This document shows positions 1 through 5,639 of a DNA stretch of 5,981 bases, piece after piece. The notes beneath the pieces were generated by a model. The model saw only the letters and a list, made by a program, of their open reading frames with translations, did not search any database and had not been told where the DNA came from. This stretch comes from Candidatus Curtissbacteria bacterium RIFCSPHIGHO2_01_FULL_41_11 (GTDB lineage: Bacteria > Patescibacteriota > Microgenomatia > Curtissbacterales > GWA2-41-24). Numbering within the stretch: the first letter of the stretch is position 1; the number at the start of each line of letters is the position of its first letter. Both the position numbers and the translations under genes were made by a program. Location: NCBI GenBank assembly GCA_001776335.1, contig MFAZ01000018.1, positions 1 to 5,981 on the forward strand. Reading direction: 5' to 3'.

Positions 1-1
1 A

Positions 2-628
2 AAACTAATGGCCGAGATGACACTTCGAGCGTATACGCAGGAGTTTGGTATCAAATCAGCAGCTTGCCGATTTTTTGTGGTTTATGGCCCTCGAGGTAAG
101 GAAGACCATGCAGTTATGGCGATGATTGCCAGGGCTTTTATCAAACAAGACCCATTTATCATTTGGGGCAATGGCCGACAGGTCAGAAACTGGACTTATG
201 TCGACGATATAATCTCTGGGTTTCTTCTGGCTGCTGAGAAAATTGATGATGGCACAAGCGTTAACCTTGGTTCAGAGGAGAGACTCACCGTTTTTGAAAC
301 TGCCAAGATGATCCTTGAATATAGTGGTCACAATGCCAAAGTCAAGCTGCACCCTGAAATGCCAACAGGCCCTGCAAATCGAGTAGCCAACAATAACTTA
401 GCCAAAGAACTTCTTGGTTGGGAGCCACAGGTAAAATTTTCCGAAGGACTCGCAAAAACGATTGAGTGGTATTTTGCCAATAAAGATCGCCAAAAAGTGG
501 CTGAAAATCTTCACAAAGTGTTGGTAGAAAGAAGCCTGAATACTAAGGCTACCCCACAGTATAAGAAAAAGACTAACGGAGAAGTTTCAAAAAAGGAATT
601 TTATCAATCTATTCCTACCCAAGCATAA
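2..628 (+). CDS. NAD-dependent epimerase/dehydratase (SDR family), 3' part, 5' end outside window
   Basis: C-terminal roughly 200 residues of an extended short-chain dehydrogenase that modifies NDP-sugars in the cytoplasm (epimerase or dehydratase). The ATG at 8 is internal. The codons before it read K-L, and K-L-M-A-E matches what follows the Tyr in the catalytic YxxxK motif, so base 2 probably begins the catalytic Lys; the Rossmann fold and the Tyr lie upstream. Counting from the ATG at 8, visible family motifs are RFFVVYGPRG (21-30), WGNGRQVRNWTYVDDI (53-68, substrate-domain Arg and YVDD), NLGSEE (86-91) and LLGWEP...EGLAKTIEWY (135-154). The charged tail after TIEWY (about 50 residues) is longer than in minimal epimerases; from memory, related proteins share its first part (FANKDRQKV). 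At 125-130 RVANNN stands where RVADN is usual, a D-to-N change. Substrate and product are undetermined. It is followed by the glycosyltransferase cluster, consistent with supplying an activated sugar. Confidence 0.9.
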   Translation, partial: KLMAEMTLRAYTQEFGIKSAACRFFVVYGPRGKEDHAVMAMIARAFIKQDPFIIWGNGRQVRNWTYVDDIISGFLLAAEKIDDGTSVNLGSEERLTVFETAKMILEYSGHNAKVKLHPEMPTGPANRVANNNLAKELLGWEPQVKFSEGLAKTIEWYFANKDRQKVAENLHKVLVERSLNTKATPQYKKKTNGEVSKKEFYQSIPTQA

Positions 629-672
629 TTTCTCTCTTTTAAATTTAATAGTTTCAGCTACTTACTAATCAA

Positions 673-683
673 TATAATATAAT
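673..683 (+). promoter_or_regulatory. Two overlapping TATAAT -10 boxes ahead of the glycosyltransferase cluster
   Basis: TATAAT occurs at 673-678 and again at 678-683, sharing one T. If the last T of the second box is position -7, transcription starts near base 690, only 0 to about 4 bases before the ATG at 694. The mRNA would then be leaderless or nearly so. No convincing -35 hexamer is present at 16-18 bases, and there is no TG extension. The region is AT-rich, so chance matches are easy. What supports it is the position directly before a gene that lacks a Shine-Dalgarno sequence, and the similar arrangement before ychF. Confidence 0.5.
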
Positions 684-693
684 TCCCTTGTTT

Positions 694-1587
694 ATGCTGA
701 CTATATTTACTTCCCCCAAAGATTTTAGGGGCCATTTTGCTGTTATTCAAGAAAATGCCATTGCAAGTTGGTGTAAAGTTCGACCAAAATGCCAAATTAT
801 TCTTTTAGGTAAAGGTTATAAAGTAGCCCAAATAGCTAAGAAATATCATGCTTTACATGTTCCAGATATCGCGATCAACGAATTTGGAACACCACTTTTG
901 CCTGATGTTTTCAAAAAAGCTTACGAGATGGCTAAATTTAAAAAACTTGCCTATGTTAATTGCGACATTATTCTTACAGACGATTTTACCAAGGCCATTA
1001 AACAGATTAAACTTCCTAGATTTTTCATAACTGGCAGACGCTGGAATCTTAATGTCAGGTCAAAGCTTGAATTTAAAAATGGATGGCAAGACAAACTTAA
1101 AAGTCGTCTTTTAAAAGAGGGAAGACTAGACAGATATGGCGCTAACGATTATTTCGTATTTACTCCTAAAATTGATTTTGAGATGCCAGACTTTGCCCTT
1201 GGCAGGACAGCTTGGGATAATTGGTTGGTATATCAGGCCAGATATCTGAAAATACCTGTTATTGATGCGACGGATGTTATTTGGGCAATTCATCAAAAAC
1301 ATGATTATTCACATGCAGGAGGGTACCAGCAAGTGTGGCATGGGCCGGAAAGCCAAAGAAATAGGGAGTTGGTTGGAGATCGCCGTAAGCTTTTTAACGT
1401 CAAAAACGCCGATTATATCTTAACCAAAAACGGCATCACAAGACCCAAGGTGACATTTGACAGAGTCGTCCGAAAGATAGAAGTTGCGCCCGTTTTAGTA
1501 CCAAAAGTTACTCCTTTTATCTACCCACTTACTTTCTCGATTAAATTATTCAAGTTTGTGAGAGATAAAACAAAATTATTCAGATGA
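694..1587 (+). CDS. Putative GT-A-like glycosyltransferase, conserved family of unknown specificity
   Basis: A 297-residue soluble protein, probably a cytoplasmic sugar transferase. The N-terminus (MLTIFTSPKDFRGH) starts as a Rossmann-like strand and leads into QENAIASW (about 19-26), typical of glycosyltransferases acting on nucleotide sugars. YVNCDIIL (87-94) sits where GT-A enzymes carry the DxD metal/nucleotide motif, here N-C-D. Further blocks I recognise from a widespread bacterial family are NEFGTPL (62-68), GRRW (114-117), DYFVF (152-156), GRTAWDNWLV (170-179) and IHQKHDYSH (199-207). The C-terminal 50 residues are basic and hydrophobic and could touch the membrane. The ATG at 694 is preferred to a TTG two codons upstream because that TTG lies too close to the -10 box. 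No Shine-Dalgarno sequence precedes either start. The stop overlaps the next gene by 4 bases (ATGA), implying translational coupling. The acceptor, donor and linkage are unknown; the family match is from memory. Confidence 0.8.
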   Translation: MLTIFTSPKDFRGHFAVIQENAIASWCKVRPKCQIILLGKGYKVAQIAKKYHALHVPDIAINEFGTPLLPDVFKKAYEMAKFKKLAYVNCDIILTDDFTKAIKQIKLPRFFITGRRWNLNVRSKLEFKNGWQDKLKSRLLKEGRLDRYGANDYFVFTPKIDFEMPDFALGRTAWDNWLVYQARYLKIPVIDATDVIWAIHQKHDYSHAGGYQQVWHGPESQRNRELVGDRRKLFNVKNADYILTKNGITRPKVTFDRVVRKIEVAPVLVPKVTPFIYPLTFSIKLFKFVRDKTKLFR

Positions 1588-2816
1588 AAATTCTCTTAAT
1601 TAATAAATGGGTAGCAGGTGCCACTCCAGGGCCATTTTATTATCCAGGTACTTGGCGCGACACATTTGAGCTTGCTGGCGCGCTGGCAGATTTAGGACAA
1701 AAGGTTGAGATTTTGACTACCATGGTCAAAGACCACCATTTCAAAAGATTCCAAAAAGAATTCGGCAATATACTTGCCCAAAAAGGCATCAGACATCATT
1801 TCGCCAATACTTATGTTTCATTCGGTCGCAGTTTTGGCAGTTTTCGCCTGAAGATTTTTTTTGATGAGCTTTCTACAATTAGAAGTTCAAAGCCCGATAT
1901 TATCCAGTACATGCAATTTGGCCCCTCACTAATTTATCCATTCGTTGGTAGAATCCCGGTTATCTTTTATAGTTGTGACCAGTTTGACCATTACCCCAAA
2001 GAGGAAGAAGATCGTAAAGATGCCATTAAAAGCTGGCAAGAGCGTCATCAATTTAAACCATGGATAATATTACAAAACCTACTCTTCATTTTTGCCGCCA
2101 AATTATTAGGGAGTTTGGGTTTAGAAGATTCTCTAAAAAGAGGAGCAAGTTTTATTTTGATGCATCCCAGGGGTTACAAAAATTTAAAGAAAAAATTTGG
2201 TCAGAAATCAAAAATATTTTTTGTACCAAAGGGCGTCAATAAAATTAATCAGCAGTCTATTAGGAAAAGAACCAATAAAGAGGTCCGAATCCTTTTTGTG
2301 GGAACAACCATTAATCGCAAGGGAATATTTGATTTATTAAAAGCGATAAAAATCGTCCAAAACCAGAATTCTAATGTTACTTTATTAATTGCTGGAACCG
2401 GACCAAACACCTCAGTTGCCAAGCTTAAAAGAGAAATTGCAACATTGCGTGTAAATGCTCGGTACTTAGGTCCAGTCAGCTTTACCAAGAGATGGTCAGT
2501 CCTTGCTAAATCAGATATATTTTGTTTGCCGTCTTACCAAGATGCTTACCCTTCGGCAATCTTGGAAGCAATGGCTTCTGGTGTGCCAGTTATTTCTACA
2601 AAGGAAATCGACTCCCCGATTGTTAATGGTGTTTCTGGACTTTTAATCAATGCAGGGAATGTCGAGTCGTTAGCTGATGCAATTTTTAGACTTATCGCCG
2701 ATCCAAGTTTAAGACGGAAACTCGGAGATGGTGGAAAAATTGCAGTACAAGAACTTACGTGGGCAAGGCAAGCCACGAAACTTATCAATTTGTATCAAAA
2801 ATTTCTTTCAGGATGA
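1584..2816 (+). CDS. GT-B glycosyltransferase, family 4 (group 1)
   Basis: A 410-residue protein with the two-domain GT-B layout, expected to transfer a sugar from an NDP-sugar to a growing glycan at the cytoplasmic face of the membrane. The N-terminal acceptor domain (about 1-215) begins MKILLINKW and has the usual helix with LADLGQKVEILT (35-46). The C-terminal donor domain begins after VPKGVN (214-219) and contains FVGTTINRKG (238-247, phosphate-binding Lys246), IAGTGP (269-274), YLGPVS (294-299) and the donor-site block from Asp320 through Glu328 to GVPVIS (333-338). Two variations from consensus are visible: the E-x7-E motif is D320-x7-E328, and the Arg usual after the first Gly (GR) is Thr241. 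Both occur in divergent members, so activity is still likely. A hydrophobic stretch at 160-180 may be a membrane-contact helix. The ATG overlaps the previous stop (ATGA) and the TGA overlaps the next ATG in the same way. No Shine-Dalgarno sequence is seen. Confidence 0.9.
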   Translation: MKILLINKWVAGATPGPFYYPGTWRDTFELAGALADLGQKVEILTTMVKDHHFKRFQKEFGNILAQKGIRHHFANTYVSFGRSFGSFRLKIFFDELSTIRSSKPDIIQYMQFGPSLIYPFVGRIPVIFYSCDQFDHYPKEEEDRKDAIKSWQERHQFKPWIILQNLLFIFAAKLLGSLGLEDSLKRGASFILMHPRGYKNLKKKFGQKSKIFFVPKGVNKINQQSIRKRTNKEVRILFVGTTINRKGIFDLLKAIKIVQNQNSNVTLLIAGTGPNTSVAKLKREIATLRVNARYLGPVSFTKRWSVLAKSDIFCLPSYQDAYPSAILEAMASGVPVISTKEIDSPIVNGVSGLLINAGNVESLADAIFRLIADPSLRRKLGDGGKIAVQELTWARQATKLINLYQKFLSG

Positions 2817-4426
2817 AGTCTATAAAATTTACACTGTTTTTAGCCATTTTTTTTAATCTCTTGGCTTGGCAATTAGTTGTCCCCATTTGGCATTTTCCAG
2901 ATGAACAAGCTCATTTTGGTCAGGTAGCATTCAGAAGTGATCATGGGAGAGTTCAAAGGTATCATGAGCTTTCCACCAGTCAAGAAATTTTAATTTCTGA
3001 GGAACTTTTAGGTACCAGACGTGATAGCCAGGGCAACAATCTTTTTACATATCACCCCGAATTTAAAATCAATTATTCAAAAACCTATGAGGGGCTACAC
3101 GAAGCCGAGATAGAGTCTTTAAATAACCATGTTGATCGGACAACTGAGATCATTGAGGAATCGACAAGATACCCTTTACTTTATTATTATTTTGCGAGCA
3201 AAGTTTACAATCTTTCCGGAGATGGAGATTTGTTCGCAAGAGTTTATGCAGTCCGCTTATTCTCAGCTATAATCTTTATAGCTACTATTTGGGTGATTTT
3301 TGCAATATCTCAACTAATTTTCCCAAAAAATTTCTTTTTGCAAATTAGCTTAACTAGTATGATTGCCTTTATGCCAATGTTTGTATTCTCCTCAGCAGGT
3401 GTTACTTCTGACGGATTATTCAATTTTTTGTTTATGGCCTCGATTTATCTTATTGCTAGGATACTTTTGACAAAATCGGGTTGGAAAGAAGTGATCTTAT
3501 TGACCATTGCAATTATTGCAGGCATCGCCACAAAGTTCCAATTTCAAATTATTTGGCTAATAATCGCCTTTGCCATTTTTGTAATTTTCTGGCGACTTAG
3601 TATCAGGAAGAAATTGATATTCGTGGGAGGTTTAATAATCGCTGTTCCAATAATTCTGATTGCAATCAACTTCCTGCGCTTTTTTGTAAATGACTACGGA
3701 ACTCCTACATTTGTCCAATTACTCAGGCTTCCGATTATCCCAGAGACTGAAGATTTTCCTTTGAGCTCCGGTATTACCTTCAAGGACCATCTCATCAACA
3801 CAGTTTATCGTACTATAAGAGAAATTTTACCTTGGTATTTCGGAGTTTATAAATGGTTATCTTTAACTTTACCACCAATTGTTTACCAGATTATAAACAG
3901 GATTTTGATACTTTCGATTTTAGGTCTTATCATATGGGTTTTTAAGATAGTGAGGAATAAAAAAATTGACCAACAGACAAAAGTTCTCTTTTTTCTCGCC
4001 TACACAGCAATAGCTTATTTTATGTCCATTACAATTTTTGACTGGTATTTTATTAGAGGTCATGGATTTTCATTTGGCATCCAAGGCCGTTACTTTTTCC
4101 CAACAATTATTGCCCATATTAGTTTGGTCTTTGTGGGATTGTTGGCGATTGCTCCAAAATCTTTAAAAAAATGGGTAGCAGCTGCGCTAGTGCTTGGAGT
4201 CTTATTCTTTAATTATTTTTCTCTTTACTGGGTTGCCTTACACTATTATGATTTGGGCTCTCTAGATACATTCATTATTCAGGCCAGTCAATACAAACCA
4301 GAAATCTTTAAAGGCCTTGGGGTAGTTTTGGTGTTAGTATTATCTATCACCTCAATGACATTTTTCCTTTATGACTACATAAAAGTATTCGTCAAGACGA
4401 AGCTTACCGACTTTTCCGTAAATTAA
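2813..4426 (+). CDS. Multi-pass membrane protein, DUF2142 / GT-C-like
   Basis: A 537-residue integral membrane protein with about 11-12 hydrophobic segments (roughly 5-22, 146-168, 174-191, 203-220, 227-240, 245-260, 268-288, 362-380, 391-409, 431-446, 453-473, 502-521). The first segment ends in VPIWHFPDEQAHF (23-35). A PDE.AH motif followed by a soluble loop of about 90 residues is the signature I associate with DUF2142 proteins, which resemble GT-C glycosyltransferases using polyprenyl-phosphate sugars. RYPLLYYYFASKVY (119-132), SSAGVTSDGLFN (193-204) and GIQGRYFFP (422-430) also fit. It probably acts on the outer face, with the acidic pair Asp30-Glu31 as candidate catalytic residues (inference). 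The ATG at 2813 is chosen over an in-frame GTG at 2759: it gives a second ATGA overlap, a normal signal-anchor N-terminus, and avoids an 18-residue extension inside the previous gene. Biochemical activity of the family is poorly known, so the product may instead be a transporter or polymerase. Confidence 0.82.
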   Translation: MKSIKFTLFLAIFFNLLAWQLVVPIWHFPDEQAHFGQVAFRSDHGRVQRYHELSTSQEILISEELLGTRRDSQGNNLFTYHPEFKINYSKTYEGLHEAEIESLNNHVDRTTEIIEESTRYPLLYYYFASKVYNLSGDGDLFARVYAVRLFSAIIFIATIWVIFAISQLIFPKNFFLQISLTSMIAFMPMFVFSSAGVTSDGLFNFLFMASIYLIARILLTKSGWKEVILLTIAIIAGIATKFQFQIIWLIIAFAIFVIFWRLSIRKKLIFVGGLIIAVPIILIAINFLRFFVNDYGTPTFVQLLRLPIIPETEDFPLSSGITFKDHLINTVYRTIREILPWYFGVYKWLSLTLPPIVYQIINRILILSILGLIIWVFKIVRNKKIDQQTKVLFFLAYTAIAYFMSITIFDWYFIRGHGFSFGIQGRYFFPTIIAHISLVFVGLLAIAPKSLKKWVAAALVLGVLFFNYFSLYWVALHYYDLGSLDTFIIQASQYKPEIFKGLGVVLVLVLSITSMTFFLYDYIKVFVKTKLTDFSVN

Positions 4427-4436
4427 CTTATACCGC

Positions 4437-4458
4437 CCGTTTTTTGCACGGACTTTTT
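4437..4458 (+). terminator. Weak terminator-like hairpin after the glycan cluster
   Basis: CCGT (4437-4440) can pair with ACGG (4448-4451) around a 7-base loop, followed almost at once by five Ts (4454-4458). A four-pair stem is short for an intrinsic terminator and the loop itself is T-rich, so efficiency would be low. It lies 11 bases past the stop of the membrane-protein gene and before the ychF promoter, the right place to separate the two units. It could equally be chance. Confidence 0.25.
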
Positions 4459-4569
4459 CAATAATCTTTTAAAATTCTTGTTATAATCCAAAAATGCTGA
4501 AAGTCGGGATAGTTGGGTTGCCTAATGTTGGTAAGTCGACGCTTTTTAACGCGCTTTTGAAAAAGTCCG
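4449..4569. repeat. 13-base perfect inverted repeat bracketing the ychF promoter and start
   Basis: CGGACTTTTTCAA at 4449-4461 is the exact reverse complement of TTGAAAAAGTCCG at 4557-4569, with 95 bases between the arms. The left arm is upstream of the predicted transcription start, so a ychF transcript from that promoter would contain only the right arm. Both arms would be present together only in RNA reading through from the membrane-protein gene. The right arm overlaps codons for Leu-Lys-Lys-Ser of YchF and the left edge of the palindromic insert. Function is unknown, and part of the match is low-complexity T/A. Confidence 0.5.
4479..4487 (+). promoter_or_regulatory. Extended -10 promoter of ychF, predicting a leaderless mRNA
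   Basis: TGTTATAAT is a perfect match to the extended -10 consensus TGnTATAAT. Taking the last T (4487) as -7 puts +1 at 4494, exactly the A of the ychF ATG. No -35 hexamer stands at 16-18 bases upstream, which an extended -10 can tolerate. No ribosome-binding sequence exists between box and start, as expected for a leaderless message. Confidence 0.7.
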
Positions 4570-5624
4570 CCTTCGCTAAAGCTTCGGTAGGACAAGCAGG
4601 TTTCGCAAAAGCTGCTAATTATCCGTTTACGACGATTGAGCCGAATGTCGGTGTGGTGGAGGTTCCGGACAGCCGGCTTGAAAAACTCAAGGAAATTGTC
4701 GAAAAAAGCGAGGGGCTGCGGCCGGAATTCAAGATTGTTCCGGCGGTCGTTCGGTTTGTCGATATTGCGGGTTTAGTAAAAGGAGCGGCACAAGGTGAAG
4801 GATTGGGGAACCAATTTCTTTCTCACATTCGCGAGGTGGATGTTATTGTTTTTGTTCTTCGCGATTTTAGCGGAGATGTGATTCGGGCGGGGAGTGAATC
4901 GCCGGAATCTGATGTGGAGGTTTTGAAAAGCGAGCTGTTCCTAAAGGACCTTGAAACTTTAAGCAAGAAACTTGAAACATTAAACCGTGATCTTAAATCT
5001 GCCGGCGGAAATGATCCACGGCATGCGATTCTGAAGGTGCTTGAGGGGGCAAAAGGGTTAGTAGAACAGGGAAAGTGGCTGAGAGAAGAGTTGACAGACG
5101 ATGAGGTTGATAAAATTGCCGACTTACAACTTTTGTCGGCAAAGAAAATGATTATAGTTTTAAATTCGGATGAAGGAGAGTTGGGGAAGAAGTCAGGTGA
5201 GTCACAGGAGTCAAAGGTTTTGGAGGGAGCAATAAGGATCAGTGCGAAGATGGAGGAGGAACTCTCGGGACTTTTGGAAGAAGAACAGAAGGAATATTTG
5301 AAAGAGCTTGGGCAGGATGAGCCGGGCCTTAATATTCTGATAAGGAAGGCTTATGAAACATTGGATCTGATAACCTTTTTCACGGGAGGCCCCAAAGAGG
5401 TCCATGCATGGACTACTAAACGGGGTACCTTGGCGCCGCAGGCAGCCGGTACAATTCATACGGATTTTGAGCGGGGGTTTATTGCGGCTGAAGTCGTGGA
5501 TTTTGAAAAATACATGGAAGCAGGGGGTTGGCAGGCGGCAAAATCCAAGGGGATGGTTAAAACGATTGGAAAGACTGAAAAAATTGAGGATGGAATGGTA
5601 GTGGAATTTAGATTCAATGTTTGA
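4494..5624 (+). CDS. ychF: Redox/ribosome-associated ATPase of the YchF/OLA1 family
   Basis: A 376-residue cytoplasmic P-loop NTPase of the Obg-related YchF/OLA1 family, which characteristically prefers ATP over GTP and associates with ribosomes. Visible motifs: Walker A GLPNVGKST (8-16), switch I region ANYPFTTIEPNVG (41-53), Walker B/G3 DIAGLVKGA (90-98), GEGLGNQFLSHIREVD (101-116), NSDE (224-227) in place of the usual GTPase NKxD, and ISAKMEEEL (249-257). The helical arm lies about 135-210. The C-terminal TGS domain starts near 292 and includes TFFTGGPKEVHAWT (294-307) and APQAAGTIHTDFERGFI (314-330), ending EFRFNV as in E. coli. The protein is about 13 residues longer than the 363-residue E. 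coli protein: an unusual insert lies at 25-40 (see repeat), and a smaller one around 75-80. It starts at a predicted leaderless ATG. Base composition is richer in G+C than in the glycan genes. rpsF follows after 15 bases in the same reading frame. Confidence 0.97.
   Translation: MLKVGIVGLPNVGKSTLFNALLKKSAFAKASVGQAGFAKAANYPFTTIEPNVGVVEVPDSRLEKLKEIVEKSEGLRPEFKIVPAVVRFVDIAGLVKGAAQGEGLGNQFLSHIREVDVIVFVLRDFSGDVIRAGSESPESDVEVLKSELFLKDLETLSKKLETLNRDLKSAGGNDPRHAILKVLEGAKGLVEQGKWLREELTDDEVDKIADLQLLSAKKMIIVLNSDEGELGKKSGESQESKVLEGAIRISAKMEEELSGLLEEEQKEYLKELGQDEPGLNILIRKAYETLDLITFFTGGPKEVHAWTTKRGTLAPQAAGTIHTDFERGFIAAEVVDFEKYMEAGGWQAAKSKGMVKTIGKTEKIEDGMVVEFRFNV
4565..4613 (+). repeat. In-frame palindromic and direct-repeat insert inside ychF
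   Basis: Between Lys24 and Ala41 the protein carries SAFAKASVGQAGFAKA, where YchF proteins I recall have only about 4-6 residues between the Lys after LFNAL and the ANYPF motif. The DNA is structured. GTCC (4565-4568) plus GCC (4569-4571) pair with GGT (4586-4588) plus GGAC (4590-4593), with one bulged A and one G-T pair; an inner GC-TAAA-GC mini-hairpin lies at 4575-4582. In addition TTCGCTAAAGCT (4572-4583) recurs as TTCGCAAAAGCT (4602-4613), 11 of 12 identical and 30 bases apart, so the protein repeats FAKA. Excess length is about 10-12 codons and keeps the frame. It resembles palindromic mobile repeats that insert in genes, such as Rickettsia palindromic elements; that identity is inference. 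Confidence 0.6.
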
Positions 5625-5630
5625 TATCAT
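5622..5630 (+). promoter_or_regulatory. Possible extended -10 box of rpsF overlapping the ychF stop codon
   Basis: TGATATCAT matches the extended -10 consensus TGnTATAAT at all but one fixed position (C for A). Its first three bases are the TGA stop of ychF. Taking the final T (5630) as -7 puts +1 at about 5637, three bases before the ATG at 5640, again leaderless or nearly so. No -35 was identified. A single nine-base match is modest evidence; the repeat of the layout seen before ychF raises it. Confidence 0.4.
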
Positions 5631-5639
5631 TTGGCAACA

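Noticed and set aside
688..693. TTG at 688 as the start of the first glycosyltransferase
   Set aside because: It lies only four bases after the second -10 box and has no Shine-Dalgarno sequence. The ATG at 694 gives the usual short N-terminus (MLTIFTSP).
848..1030. Short plus-strand frame inside the first glycosyltransferase, and similar ones at 2060-2242 and 5404-5601
   Set aside because: Each overlaps a well-supported gene in another frame and encodes no recognisable sequence.
2249..2788. Two minus-strand open frames (2249-2488 and 2546-2788)
   Set aside because: They are antisense to the conserved donor domain of the GT4 gene, show no motifs, and have no start signals.
2759..2812. GTG at 2759 as the start of the membrane protein
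   Set aside because: It would add 18 residues unrelated to a signal-anchor and a 58-base overlap with the previous gene. The ATG at 2813 gives a 4-base ATGA overlap like the junction before it.
4398..4418. CGAAGCTT followed by CCGACTTTT near the end of the membrane-protein gene as a second copy of the ychF insert element
   Set aside because: It shares only an 8-base match with the reverse complement of the insert (AAGCTTCG at 4579-4586) plus a loose ACTTTT. It needs several gaps to align and is within expected chance similarity.
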